DNA of 51,402 nt from an uncultured Eudoraea sp. (GTDB lineage Bacteria > Bacteroidota > Bacteroidia > Flavobacteriales > Flavobacteriaceae): NCBI RefSeq assembly GCF_947258925.1, contig NZ_CAMYKG010000026.1, positions 1 to 51,402 of the forward strand, read 5' to 3'. Numbering within the stretch: position 1 is the first letter of the stretch; the number at the start of each line of letters is the position of its first letter. Positions 19,476 through 28,216 of the stretch are shown here, in pieces. Below the pieces are notes generated by a model, which searched no databases, was not told the DNA's origin, and worked only from the letters and a program-made list of their open reading frames with translations. A program made the translations under genes and the position numbers.

Positions 19476-20192
19476 TTATACCTCAGTTCTATCTTTGATA
19501 ATTTGGGCATGGAATAATTCTGCGAAATGTTTTAAAAGTTTTTGCTTAACCTCACCCATTGGAACTTCTTTTTGACCAAGTTCTACATTCAGTGAAGTCA
19601 CGGCCTTTCCTTTGATCCCACAAGGAATCATCAGATCAAAATAGCCCAAATCTGCATTCACATTCAGGGCAAAACCATGCATGGTCACCCATCGGCTGGC
19701 TCTGACCCCCATAGCGCATACTTTCCGTGCAAAAGGTGTACCTGCATCAAGCCATACCCCGGTTTCCCCATCGGAACGCTCCCCTTTTAATCCGTATTCC
19801 GCCAGAGTTAAGATGACCATTTCCTCAAGGAAACGCAAGTATTTATGAATGTCGGTAAAGAAATTATCCAGATCCAGGATAGGATAACCTACTATCTGGC
19901 CTGGGCCATGGTAGGTAATATCACCTCCGCGGTTGATCTTGTAGAATTTTGCATCCTTTTCGGCTAAGGTTTCTTCGTTGACCAATAGATTCTGAATATC
20001 ACCACTTTTACCTAATGTAAAAACGTGAGGATGCTCAACAAATAATAAAAAATTGGGGGTTGCTAATTGGGTATTTTCCCTTCGGTTCTTTATTTTAAGA
20101 TCCACCGTTTGCTGAAACAAGAGTTCCTGGTAGTCCCAGGTTTCTTTGTAATCCTTTAAGCCTAAATCCTGAATAGCGACTTTCTTATTCAT
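19476..20192 (-). CDS. lipB: octanoyl-[acyl-carrier-protein] transferase
   Basis: 238 residues. LipB moves octanoyl groups from acyl carrier protein to lipoyl domains, the first step of lipoate synthesis. Visible motifs: RGGDITYHGPGQIVGYPILD, FARKVCAMGVR (conserved Lys), WVTMHGFALNVN and IPCGIKGKAVTSL (catalytic Cys). A longer frame begins at TTG 20201, but the TATCTTTG promoter element covers 20206-20199, so ATG 20192 is the start and the mRNA is nearly leaderless. lipA is not in the window. Confidence 0.95.
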   Translation of the reverse strand: MNKKVAIQDLGLKDYKETWDYQELLFQQTVDLKIKNRRENTQLATPNFLLFVEHPHVFTLGKSGDIQNLLVNEETLAEKDAKFYKINRGGDITYHGPGQIVGYPILDLDNFFTDIHKYLRFLEEMVILTLAEYGLKGERSDGETGVWLDAGTPFARKVCAMGVRASRWVTMHGFALNVNADLGYFDLMIPCGIKGKAVTSLNVELGQKEVPMGEVKQKLLKHFAELFHAQIIKDRTEV

Positions 20193-20198
20193 CAAATG

Positions 20199-20206
20199 CA
20201 AAGATA
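20199..20206 (-). promoter_or_regulatory. -7 promoter element of lipB
   Basis: The minus strand reads TATCTTTG, ending 6 bases before the lipB ATG, which predicts an almost leaderless mRNA. No clear -33 element. It lies just after the stop of the small yqaE-like gene. Confidence 0.45.
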
Positions 20207-20212
20207 CAACCT

Positions 20213-20368
20213 TCAGCTCGGATTATTGAGGATCACAAGGGCTGCTATTACTCCGGGAACCCATCCGCAAAAGGTTAGTAGCAATACAATTAAAAAAGAA
20301 CCGCAACCTTTCCCAATGACGGCAAGGGGTGGGAACAATATGGCCAATAAGACGCGTATTAAACTCAT
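20213..20368 (-). CDS. YqaE/Pmp3-family small membrane protein
   Basis: A 51-residue frame. It begins MSLIRVLLAILFPPLAVIGK and ends GWVPGVIAALVILNNPS. Two hydrophobic helices (about 4-18 and 24-47) flank the family turn with the FPPLAV motif and a Gly-Cys-Gly; the second helix has the typical GWVPGVIAA. Pmp3/YqaE proteins are stress-linked membrane peptides in bacteria, fungi and plants. The stop is 20 bases upstream of lipB on the same strand. A longer overlapping frame in another phase (20223-20411) is Cys/Arg-rich and looks spurious. Confidence 0.9.
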   Translation of the reverse strand: MSLIRVLLAILFPPLAVIGKGCGSFLIVLLLTFCGWVPGVIAALVILNNPS

Positions 20369-20392
20369 ATGATTTGGAATTTGATTGATGAT

Positions 20393-20411
20393 TTGTCCTG
20401 GTAAAGGACAA
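20393..20411 (-). other. hairpin in the yqaE leader
   Basis: TTGTCC (20393-20398) and GGACAA (20406-20411) form a 6-bp stem with a 7-base loop, between the -7 element at 20428-20435 and the start codon. Confidence 0.4.
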
Positions 20412-20427
20412 CTGTACTTATATGTCG

Positions 20428-20435
20428 CAAATTTA
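20428..20435 (-). promoter_or_regulatory. -7 promoter element of the yqaE-like gene
   Basis: The minus strand reads TAAATTTG, matching TAnnTTTG, about 60 bases upstream of the start codon. The -33 element is weak. Confidence 0.4.
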
Positions 20436-20479
20436 GCTGCTTTGTTACAGCATAGGGCGTTAAATAATTATTGTATAAA

Positions 20480-20505
20480 ATAGGCCCTGCAATCGCAGGG
20501 CCTAT
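20480..20505 (-). terminator. terminator of the secreted-protein gene at 20545
   Basis: ATAGGCCCTGC (20480-20490) and GCAGGGCCTAT (20495-20505) pair perfectly over 11 bp around a 4-base loop; on the minus strand the stem is followed by TTTTATA. Confidence 0.8.
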
Positions 20506-20544
20506 GAAAAAAACTAAACAACTTTTAATACTGCTACTATTAAA

Positions 20545-21459
20545 TTATTTTGAATTTTTATCGGATACAGGCATTTCACAGATTCCCTTCAGGGTGTCCT
20601 CAATGTCGCCAGGAGTACTCATGATTTTCATAAATGTACCCATGGTCAAATCTGGCCAATGTAATGCAATTCTATATTTTCCATGCAACATTGTTGCCTC
20701 TTTACCCTGCAGAATAATTTCATAGGGCATAGCTGCTGCATGATCCATTCCTATTTTAGGTAAAAAATGGGATTCGCCATCTTCTTTACTCTTTAAACCG
20801 ACACCAAATACGGCAACTTTTTCATCACTATAAATAATCTTATAGACTTGCACTGTTTCTCCTTTATTGGCTTTTAGATTGGATTCAATTACCCTGAGAC
20901 CTTCTTCAAATGAAGCATATTCATTTAGTTCAACAGGATCGGTGAAATAGGGCATCATTATTTTATAATGATATTTTTTTAGTTTATCAGCCTCTACAGT
21001 TCCTCCAAAAGGAACAAAATCAGTACCAATAGCGGAAAATGTTGTTTTTAAATCGCTGCTGAATTTATCAAAAGCAGTTTGGTGCGTGCTATAATCTCCT
21101 CTTAGATAAGCTCTTAAGATATAATCAGGATTGGTATAGGAAATAGTAACCTTACCATTTTTCTGTACTAAACCTACCTTAAATGCCGCTGCAAGAGCAC
21201 CTCTATCAGCAACTTTGATAACCGTATTTTTTAAATCACTACGGGTAAAAACAATCACTTTTAAAGAACTCCGATTCGCAGGATGGTAACTTCCCAATAC
21301 CTGAAATGAATTTTCTTTTAGAACGCTGATAATTTTTTCAGAAGATTGTTCAATAGATTCGTCTGTCTCAACAATTTTGATATACGGGGCCAAATCCTGG
21401 CCAGAAGAGCTAAAACTAAAACCTAAAACAGCAATAACACTTATAATAAAACTTTTCAT
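20545..21459 (-). CDS. secreted protein with DUF302-like domain
   Basis: 304 residues. A signal peptide ends near SSGQ (residue 21). Residues ~25-150 (IEQSSEKIISVLKENSFQVLGSYHP ... VGLVQKNGKVTISYTNPDYI) resemble the DUF302 fold; the rest (KIGMDHAAAMPYEIILQGKEATMLHGKYRIALHWPDL) has a pattern I cannot place. The protein ends in a Cys/Lys-containing tail. It is transcribed alone: a hairpin terminator follows, and lysS is divergent. Possible role in redox or acid stress from relatives of the family, but this is weak. Confidence 0.6.
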   Translation of the reverse strand: MKSFIISVIAVLGFSFSSSGQDLAPYIKIVETDESIEQSSEKIISVLKENSFQVLGSYHPANRSSLKVIVFTRSDLKNTVIKVADRGALAAAFKVGLVQKNGKVTISYTNPDYILRAYLRGDYSTHQTAFDKFSSDLKTTFSAIGTDFVPFGGTVEADKLKKYHYKIMMPYFTDPVELNEYASFEEGLRVIESNLKANKGETVQVYKIIYSDEKVAVFGVGLKSKEDGESHFLPKIGMDHAAAMPYEIILQGKEATMLHGKYRIALHWPDLTMGTFMKIMSTPGDIEDTLKGICEMPVSDKNSK

Positions 21460-21604
21460 TTTGTAGATGGATTTAATATTATATTAAACATTTTGAATCA
21501 ACTAATTTTAGATGGTTACGATGTAATAGAAATTATAAAATATTAGCATCCTTGCCATGACCAAAATAACCGATCAAAATAAAGGCTGAATCAGACGTAA
21601 TTCT

Positions 21605-21667
21605 ATGATATTTATCATGATTTCATATTAGTTTAATATGAGAAACCTATTTCATAATAGTATGAAA
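21605..21667. promoter_or_regulatory. cluster of three palindromes between the DUF302-like gene and lysS
   Basis: ATGATA-TT-TATCAT (21605-21618), CATATTA-GTT-TAATATG (21624-21640) and TTTCATA-ATAG-TATGAAA (21650-21667) are consecutive perfect inverted repeats, the last ending 8 bases before the lysS -33 element. Such spacing fits dimeric regulator binding sites. No regulator gene adjoins. Confidence 0.5.
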
Positions 21668-21674
21668 ACATGGG

Positions 21675-21706
21675 ATTGATAGATTAGTGCATTGTACCTA
21701 TATTTG
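21675..21706 (+). promoter_or_regulatory. lysS promoter
   Basis: ATTG (21675-21678), a 20-base spacer and TATATTTG (21699-21706) match the Bacteroidota consensus. The start ATG is 20 bases downstream. Confidence 0.7.
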
Positions 21707-21725
21707 CAGCTTTAACAACCAGCTT

Positions 21726-23417
21726 ATGCAACTTTCTGAGCAAGAAATCGTACGAAGAGAAAAACTGAATAAGCTTCGGGAAATGGGGATTAACCCATAT
21801 CCGGCAGCGCTTTATCCTGTAAATGCTACTTCTATGAGCATTTCCAACAACTACGCAGAGGGAAAAAAGGTGATCATTGCCGGAAGGTTAATGTCTCGAA
21901 GAATCCAGGGGAAAGCCTCCTTTGCAGAATTGCAGGATAGTGAAGGCCGTATTCAGGTTTATTTTAACCGGGATGAAATTTGTCCTGGTGAGGATAAGGT
22001 AAAATACAATGAGGTTTATAAAAAACTCCTTGATATTGGTGATATCATTGGAATAAAAGGCGAACTCTTTACCACACAGGTTGGAGAAAAAACGGTCATG
22101 GTCAAAGATTTTACCATCCTGAGCAAAGCTCTAAGACCTTTACCTCTGCCTAAAAAAGATGCTGAAGGCAATGTTTATGATGAGTTTAATGATCCTGAAC
22201 AGCGCTATCGTCAACGCTATGTGGACCTTGCCGTCAATCCTTCCGTTAAGGATACGTTTATAAAGCGAACTAAAATAACCAATAGCATACGCGAATTTTT
22301 AAATGACAAAGGGTATTTGGAAGTTGAAACTCCTATTTTACAGCCTATCCCGGGCGGAGCGGCCGCAAGGCCGTTTATCACACATCACAATGCTTTAGAC
22401 ATCCCTTTATACTTAAGAATTGCCAATGAACTTTATCTCAAGCGATTAATTGTAGGGGGATTCGATGGGGTATATGAGTTTTCCAAGGATTTTAGAAATG
22501 AAGGAATGGATAGGACCCATAATCCGGAATTTACCATCATGGAGCTCTATGTGGCCTACAAGGACTACAATTGGATGATGGACCTAACGGAAAAGTTGCT
22601 GGAGAAAGTAGCCATAGATGCCAATGGTTCGACAAAGACTAGAATGGGTGATAAAGAAATCGATTTTAAAGCCCCCTATCCGCGTATTCCAATCCTTGAT
22701 GCCATTAAAGAACATACTGGTTATGAAGTGTCCGGGATGGATGAAAAGTCACTTCGCGAAGTGGCTGTAAAACTTGACATCGAAGTGGATGAAAGTATGG
22801 GAATTGGCAAACTCATTGATGAGATTTTTGGTGAAAAATGCGAACACCACTATATTCAACCTACCTTCATAATAGACTACCCAAAGGAAATGAGTCCGCT
22901 TACAAAAGAGCATAGGTCCAATCCTGACTTAACCGAACGGTTTGAACTCATGATTAACGGCAAAGAAATTGCCAATGCCTACTCAGAACTAAACGATCCA
23001 ATAGATCAACGTGAACGCTTTGAAGAACAGTTAAAACTGTCGGAAAAAGGAGATGATGAAGCCATGTTTATCGATCAGGATTTTGTGAGGGCCCTGGAAT
23101 ACGGAATGCCCCCCACATCAGGGATTGGCATTGGTATAGACCGTCTTGTAATGCTGTTAACAAACAATGCCTCTATCCAGGAAGTTTTGTTTTTTCCTCA
23201 AATGCGACCCGAAAAAAAGCCCCTGGAGCTAAATGAAAATGAAAAAACGATTTTTAACATCTTAAAAACCAATAAATCCATGGTTTTGGCTGATTTAAAA
23301 GAAGCTGCCGGATTGAGTAATAAAGCGTGGGATAAAGGTCTTAAAGGTTTGAACAAATTAGGGGTGACTAAAGTAGTTAAAGAAGGAGACACCCTTTTTT
23401 GCAGTTTAATTGAGTGA
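21726..23417 (+). CDS. lysS: lysine--tRNA ligase, class II
   Basis: 563 residues. It charges tRNA-Lys. An N-terminal OB-fold (about 45-150, [21 protein letters not shown]) precedes the class II catalytic core with motif 2 ([18 protein letters not shown]) and motif 3 ([15 protein letters not shown]). A C-terminal ~65-residue winged-helix-like extension ([21 protein letters not shown]) follows, as seen in Bacteroidota relatives. An upstream in-frame GTG at 21687 lies inside the promoter (TATATTTG 21699-21706), so the start is ATG 21726. Confidence 0.97.
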   Translation: MQLSEQEIVRREKLNKLREMGINPYPAALYPVNATSMSISNNYAEGKKVIIAGRLMSRRIQGKASFAELQDSEGRIQVYFNRDEICPGEDKVKYNEVYKKLLDIGDIIGIKGELFTTQVGEKTVMVKDFTILSKALRPLPLPKKDAEGNVYDEFNDPEQRYRQRYVDLAVNPSVKDTFIKRTKITNSIREFLNDKGYLEVETPILQPIPGGAAARPFITHHNALDIPLYLRIANELYLKRLIVGGFDGVYEFSKDFRNEGMDRTHNPEFTIMELYVAYKDYNWMMDLTEKLLEKVAIDANGSTKTRMGDKEIDFKAPYPRIPILDAIKEHTGYEVSGMDEKSLREVAVKLDIEVDESMGIGKLIDEIFGEKCEHHYIQPTFIIDYPKEMSPLTKEHRSNPDLTERFELMINGKEIANAYSELNDPIDQRERFEEQLKLSEKGDDEAMFIDQDFVRALEYGMPPTSGIGIGIDRLVMLLTNNASIQEVLFFPQMRPEKKPLELNENEKTIFNILKTNKSMVLADLKEAAGLSNKAWDKGLKGLNKLGVTKVVKEGDTLFCSLIE

Positions 23418-23552
23418 TGGCATCATCTTCCTTTGCTTATATAATTCATTATCAATATATTACGCCTTATGCATTTCATCGAATGAGTGTTAAAATTTAA
23501 AATAAACACTTAGGCATTCCCGTTTTATTAGTAGAACCCCAAATCTGTACTA

Positions 23553-24950
23553 ATGAAGAAATTCTACTTCCTGCTTATTTTGGTGGCTTTATACACCTCC
23601 TGCTCTAAAGACGAATCTCCTGCTGATCCCAATCCGGACTCATCATTGGTGGCCTGTTTTGAATTGAGTAAAGAGATCCTTATGGTTGGTGAAAACCTGC
23701 AAATAAACGATTGCTCGGTTGGAGCCAGTTCATATTCCTATAATCTTGGTAATGGGGAAACAAGAACGGAAAAAAACCCCACTGTGGTATATGGAAAAGC
23801 TGGTGACTATACGATCGCCCTAACAGTTTCCAATACAGCTATGGAGACAAAGACATTTTCACAACAAGTCCTGGTGAATGATGCCGTGGTAGAGGACTTC
23901 TTTATTTTCCCCGAAGTAGCCAACGGATTTAACGGAATTCCTTTGGAAACAGGAATTAACCCGGAGAATGGATCTATCTACTATATAAAACTTTTGGAAG
24001 ATCTTGAAGGTACCGGTGGAGAGAAATTCTATTATACAGAATTAGATGAAGATTATATGCAATCCTCGAATTATATTGCAGATAAACCTTATAATTCAAA
24101 TAGTGCTTTTATAAATTTTTATCCCAGTGGAAAAATGAATTTTGTATTTTCAAGAACCCTGGACGGTCTCTATGGAACGCAGGAGGTAAATTATAACAAT
24201 TCCTGGAGTTTTCTGAATGGGATAAATTCATCCACCAAACTCAGCTATGGGTACCTCGAAGATGGTGCTAATTACCTGTATTTTGGAACAGAAGAAAATG
24301 GCGGAATTTACCAGACGGCAATTGAGACTAGAAATTCTACAGGCGATGCATTCGCAGTTGCTCTGAATTCGTTTGGAGATTCAGATTCCATGATTGGTGA
24401 TATGATAAAATCAGGTGGTGGATATATCGCCTTTGGAGCGGTTTTTAGTAAAAATGATACCAATCCTAAAATAACGGATTATAAACCCTTACTTGTCTTT
24501 TTCGATTCCGCTCTGAATGTCACTTCGCATGTAATTTATGAAGACTCTGTCTTAGATACCAAGATCAGTTCTGCTAACGATCTCAATGGAAGTTACCATC
24601 TGGAAGAGCTTTCAAACGGTAACATTGCTATGTACGCCAATGGCGAACTCATATTGGCAGATGCCTCAGGCACAAAGGTGCTATCATCTTATTTTGAAGG
24701 AACAAAGAATAATCAGGCTATGATTTCCCTGGGAGATTCCTTTATCCTGTCCAGTGATAAAAATTTAAGAAAGTTTGACAATAACGGAAATCAGATTAAA
24801 GAGTTCTACTATCCGGGAAAATATTTACCTGAAATACTCAAGGTTAACGGGGATCTATTTTTTGTAGCCGGTTATGAAACGGAAGGGGAAGTAAAATTAC
24901 TCTATGGCCAAACGGATACAAACCTCAACCCGATTAATTTAAATGACTAA
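23553..24950 (+). CDS. PKD-domain lipoprotein
   Basis: 465 residues. Lipobox LYTSC (Cys17), then a Ser/Asp/Pro linker and a PKD domain (about 30-110: VACFELSKEILMVGENLQI, SYNLGNGETRTEKNP, YGKAGDYTIALTVSN). The remaining ~350 residues are beta-rich, with repeated glycine-turns like a propeller (YFGTEENGGIYQTAIETR, SLGDSFILSSDKNLRKFD). Probably a surface or periplasmic lipoprotein. Transcribed in the same direction as lysS but 135 bases downstream; no terminator is evident. Function unknown. Confidence 0.75.
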   Translation: MKKFYFLLILVALYTSCSKDESPADPNPDSSLVACFELSKEILMVGENLQINDCSVGASSYSYNLGNGETRTEKNPTVVYGKAGDYTIALTVSNTAMETKTFSQQVLVNDAVVEDFFIFPEVANGFNGIPLETGINPENGSIYYIKLLEDLEGTGGEKFYYTELDEDYMQSSNYIADKPYNSNSAFINFYPSGKMNFVFSRTLDGLYGTQEVNYNNSWSFLNGINSSTKLSYGYLEDGANYLYFGTEENGGIYQTAIETRNSTGDAFAVALNSFGDSDSMIGDMIKSGGGYIAFGAVFSKNDTNPKITDYKPLLVFFDSALNVTSHVIYEDSVLDTKISSANDLNGSYHLEELSNGNIAMYANGELILADASGTKVLSSYFEGTKNNQAMISLGDSFILSSDKNLRKFDNNGNQIKEFYYPGKYLPEILKVNGDLFFVAGYETEGEVKLLYGQTDTNLNPINLND

Positions 24951-25048
24951 AATTCTAGGGCATATTGAAGGTGACAGTGAAGCTTAGCCATGGCTTTTAT
25001 TTTTTAAACTAAAGTAAAAGATATAGATTAGAGCCTAAAATAAACCAA

Positions 25049-26482
25049 ATGGGCCTAAACAAGAAAATCGGACTTCTAGCCGGTCCCCTACTTTTCTTCA
25101 TTATTACTTATTTACCTGCACTTATCCCCGAAAATGAAACTGCCAATAGCGTCATTGCGGTTGCAGTCTGGATGATCATTTGGTGGATTACTGAGGCCGT
25201 TTCTATTTCGGTAACAGCACTTCTGCCTCTTGCTCTATTCCCCATCATGAAAATAATGCCGATTGCAGATGTGGGCGCCAACTATGGTAGTCCAATAATT
25301 TTCCTGTTTTTTGGAGGTTTTGTATTGGCCTTGGCACTGGAAAAAGTTAACCTTCACAAACGTATTGCTCTCAATATCATTAAAATAACAGGCACTACTC
25401 CCAATAAAGTAGTTCTGGGATTCATGATTGCAACGGCTTCGTTGAGCATGTGGATAAGCAATACAGCAAGCACCGTAGTGATGCTTCCAATAGCCATGTC
25501 TGTAATTGGATTGCTCATTAACGATGAAGATGGATTTACAAAAAATGATCAGAATTTTGCCCTCAGCGTAATGCTGGGGATAGCTTTCTCTGCCAATGCC
25601 GGCGGTATTGCTACGGTCATTGGTACGCCTCCCAACTCAGTTATGATAGGTTTATTGGAAAATGAATATAACATTGAGATCTCATTTTTAAAATGGATGA
25701 CCTTAGGTCTTCCTTTCTCTATGATTCTGCTAGGTATATCTTACCTGGTGCTTGTAAAATGGATGTATCCAAATAAACAGTTGAAGTTCAAGGCTTCCAA
25801 GGAAGTAATCAACACTGAACTACATAAACTGGGGCCAACTTCAGGTAAGGAAAAAATGGTTTTGGTCATTTTCGGGATTACGGTATTTCTATGGATATTC
25901 CGAACGCTTATCAATAAATTTATTCCCGGCCTTAAGCTTTCAGATACTATTATAAGTATGATTGCTGCAATTTCTCTTTTTGCGATACCTTATAATATAA
26001 AGAAAGGTGATTTTATCATCAAGTGGAATGACACTCATAAATTGGCCTGGGGGATTCTAATTCTTTTTGGTGGCGGACTTGCCCTTGCAAAAGGGATGTC
26101 TGTGAGCGGCATCGTTGATGTCGTCTCCAATGCAATTGCTACAAGTGAGATAGGTATATTATTTACAGCTTCTCTTCTTATACTACTAATGCTATTTATG
26201 ACAGAATTAATGAGTAATGTTGCCCTGGTTGCCGTTTTAGCTCCCGTAGTTGCCGGAATTGCCATAGGTCTTGATATCCCCATAGTCTATTTGTTAATCC
26301 CTGTAACTATTGCCAGCAGCTGCGCATTTATGCTGCCCATGGCTACACCGCCCAATGCCATAGTTTTTGCCAGCGGTTATATAAAGGTTCACCAAATGGC
26401 CAAAGTTGGAATAATTTTGAATCTGATCGCTGTTGGTTTATTGATTGTAGTTTTTCAATATGTTATCCCTCTTTTATTTTAA
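25049..26482 (+). CDS. SLC13/DASS-family sodium-coupled carboxylate transporter
   Basis: 477 residues with about 11-12 hydrophobic segments. The two sodium/substrate clamshell motifs are visible: SNTASTVVMLPIA in the first half and MSNVALVAVLAPV in the second, plus GTPPNSVMIG after the first and ATPPNAIVFASGYIKV near the end. DASS transporters take up succinate, malate or citrate with sodium across the inner membrane; the exact substrate is not shown. It ends in a bidirectional hairpin terminator. Confidence 0.9.
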   Translation: MGLNKKIGLLAGPLLFFIITYLPALIPENETANSVIAVAVWMIIWWITEAVSISVTALLPLALFPIMKIMPIADVGANYGSPIIFLFFGGFVLALALEKVNLHKRIALNIIKITGTTPNKVVLGFMIATASLSMWISNTASTVVMLPIAMSVIGLLINDEDGFTKNDQNFALSVMLGIAFSANAGGIATVIGTPPNSVMIGLLENEYNIEISFLKWMTLGLPFSMILLGISYLVLVKWMYPNKQLKFKASKEVINTELHKLGPTSGKEKMVLVIFGITVFLWIFRTLINKFIPGLKLSDTIISMIAAISLFAIPYNIKKGDFIIKWNDTHKLAWGILILFGGGLALAKGMSVSGIVDVVSNAIATSEIGILFTASLLILLMLFMTELMSNVALVAVLAPVVAGIAIGLDIPIVYLLIPVTIASSCAFMLPMATPPNAIVFASGYIKVHQMAKVGIILNLIAVGLLIVVFQYVIPLLF

Positions 26483-26487
26483 AAAAA

Positions 26488-26515
26488 AAAGCCCCGATAC
26501 AATGATCGGGGCTTT
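26488..26515. terminator. bidirectional terminator between the transporter and the acidic repeat gene
   Basis: AAAGCCCCGAT (26488-26498) and ATCGGGGCTTT (26505-26515) form an 11-bp stem. The T-run is long on the minus strand (ten), so it mainly serves the minus-strand gene at 26538 and also the transporter. Confidence 0.85.
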
Positions 26516-26537
26516 GACTCTTAAAGGTTAATAATTT

Positions 26538-26960
26538 CTACAAAGTGTTATTGTCAATTGATACCTCTGTTGCATACGGATCAAAGTCCGCTGGTAAATA
26601 TTCCTCTGTTTCTATTTCCAATTGTATTTCGTCATTTGGATCAATGTAACTCACATCTCTAAAATCAGACGGATTTGCATAGACATCAAAATTTGCTGGT
26701 AAATTCTTTTCAGTTTCAATATCCACTTCCAAGACTTCTACATAAGCAATTGAATCCAGATTTACATAATATGAATAAGGATCAAAATCTTCCGGAAGGT
26801 ACTCCGAAGTATTAAATCCAAGATCAAAATTTTCTTCTTCTATATATTCAATGCTATTTAGGTCAAATTGATTTTCATCACAATTTGGATTCTGAGCATT
26901 TAAGCCAGTGATAGCTACCGCTACCAGAAAGCTACTTACTATTGTTTTTAAATTTTTCAT
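26538..26960 (-). CDS. secreted acidic repeat protein A (three ~34-residue repeats)
   Basis: 140 residues. A signal peptide (1-22, ending LNAQ) is followed by three repeat units (about 34-67, 68-99, 100-131). The pattern is LxSIxYIEEE-x-x-DLGF(N/D)T-x-x-YLPEDFDPY, with a conserved LP-x-x-F-D core and many Glu/Asp. No transmembrane segment. It is a paralogue of the protein at 27325 and each gene has its own terminator. I know of no named family for this repeat. The regular acidic unit could bind divalent cations or form a solenoid; neither is shown. Confidence 0.75.
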   Translation of the reverse strand: MKNLKTIVSSFLVAVAITGLNAQNPNCDENQFDLNSIEYIEEENFDLGFNTSEYLPEDFDPYSYYVNLDSIAYVEVLEVDIETEKNLPANFDVYANPSDFRDVSYIDPNDEIQLEIETEEYLPADFDPYATEVSIDNNTL

Positions 26961-27243
26961 AACGCTAAAGGTTAAATATTTATGTAAAAATACAACATGA
27001 AAATATGCTTATTATTGCTCTTCAGATACTATTAACAATTGCCCAAATTCAGTTGAAAAATGATTCTCTCAGTTACTATAGACAAAACTTATGGATTTTA
27101 CATAAAATCTTGATAATATCTATCAATACCTAGGTGTCTATACCTTCTTATTGACAATTTGAAAATCGATTTTTTTAGGTTAAATTTTTGTTAATTAAAC
27201 TTTGAACTGACTTATTAGGCGGTAAAAATACTTTTGTATTAAA
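26961..27243. other. AT-rich gap between the acidic repeat genes
   Basis: No credible coding frame. A plus-strand TACTTTTG at 27229-27236 has TTTG at 27201-27204, but the 24-base spacing is too long and a terminator follows at once. The promoter of gene A must lie here, but I cannot place it. Confidence 0.4.
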
Positions 27244-27268
27244 AAAGCCTTTGCGGAGCAAAGGCTTT
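27244..27268 (-). terminator. terminator of acidic repeat gene B
   Basis: AAAGCCTTTGC (27244-27254) and GCAAAGGCTTT (27258-27268) pair over 11 bp around a 3-base loop, with a T-run on the minus strand. Confidence 0.8.
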
Positions 27269-27324
27269 ATGGTGACTAACCCAATAAATCGATAGAAATA
27301 AGATCTCCTATCTGTTTATTACTT

Positions 27325-27948
27325 TTATAGAGGATTAAATCCAGCAGGCAAATAATCCTCTGTATTGAAATCAAAATCCAATTCTTCTTCCTCTTCAATA
27401 TACTCCACAGAATCCAGATCAAGGTAGAATTCATATGGATCAAATCCTTCAGGTAAATACGCTGCGGTATCAAACCCAAGGTCAACTACTTCTTCTTCCA
27501 TATAATTAATCCCTTCTATACCTTTGGGGTCCGCATAGGCATTAAAATCTTCCGGTAAATAAGCTGCCGTATCGAAACCTAAATCTGTGTTTTCATCATC
27601 AATGTATGCAATGGAATTTATGTCAAAATAAATAGTATAAGGATCAAAACCTTCAGGTAAATAATCCGCTGTATCAAATCCTAAATCAAGAGAAGTGTCT
27701 TCTTCAAGATATGCGATTTCAGATACTTTAATTTCCTCCGGAGCATTTTCCACGACTCTGCTAATAAGTTTAGGCGCTCTCCATATTGTTTTGTTTTCCA
27801 TAGCCATTAGTTCATGGCCATTTTTCTCGGCTATACTTACATGAATACTATCCTCCGATGTGGAACAATTGGTAGTCATTGTATTTTCCTGCGGCGTGGT
27901 GGTTGTGCCCAGCATTACCAATCCACATGCTATTAATAATTTGTTCAT
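27325..27948 (-). CDS. secreted acidic repeat protein B (four ~34-residue repeats)
   Basis: 207 residues. An N-terminal hydrophobic segment (1-~18, MNKLLIACGLVMLGTTTTPQ) is a probable export signal, followed by a ~55-residue linker without repeats. Four units follow (75-109, 110-143, 144-177 and 178-207, the last shortened), for example SIAYIDDENTDLGFDTAAYL, with the recurrent core YLPEGFDPY. Strongly acidic. The DNA also repeats, so the units arose by recent tandem duplication. It is a larger sister of the gene at 26538. Role unknown. Confidence 0.75.
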   Translation of the reverse strand: MNKLLIACGLVMLGTTTTPQENTMTTNCSTSEDSIHVSIAEKNGHELMAMENKTIWRAPKLISRVVENAPEEIKVSEIAYLEEDTSLDLGFDTADYLPEGFDPYTIYFDINSIAYIDDENTDLGFDTAAYLPEDFNAYADPKGIEGINYMEEEVVDLGFDTAAYLPEGFDPYEFYLDLDSVEYIEEEEELDFDFNTEDYLPAGFNPL

Positions 27949-28216
27949 TTTAATATCGTTTTTTGTTGATCGTTGTTTGTATATAAGACGGCAGAAAAAT
28001 AAAATTGTTACACTATTAGTTTTTGTTTAACAGCTAAAACTATAATTGATCACCCCAAATAATAGGCTGCTTTAATGTGTTATATATCTGTATATCTGAT
28101 AGTTATATTCATTAGTAGAATTAATAGAAAAAAATTATGCTTATGAATTAATTAACAATAGTTTCCATTAATTTTTCAGTTCTTTGATGAATTTTAATCA
28201 AAAAAATTACTATTTG

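Noticed and set aside
20223..20411. 62-residue frame overlapping the YqaE-like gene
   Set aside because: Different phase from the recognisable Pmp3 protein and with no motif.
27201..27268. Plus-strand promoter at TACTTTTG with TTTG upstream
   Set aside because: Spacing is 24 bases and the transcript would hit a terminator at once; no gene follows on that strand.
26538..27948. CRISPR array or other direct-repeat array
   Set aside because: The repeats are diverged coding repeats within two open frames, with no constant repeat/variable spacer pattern.
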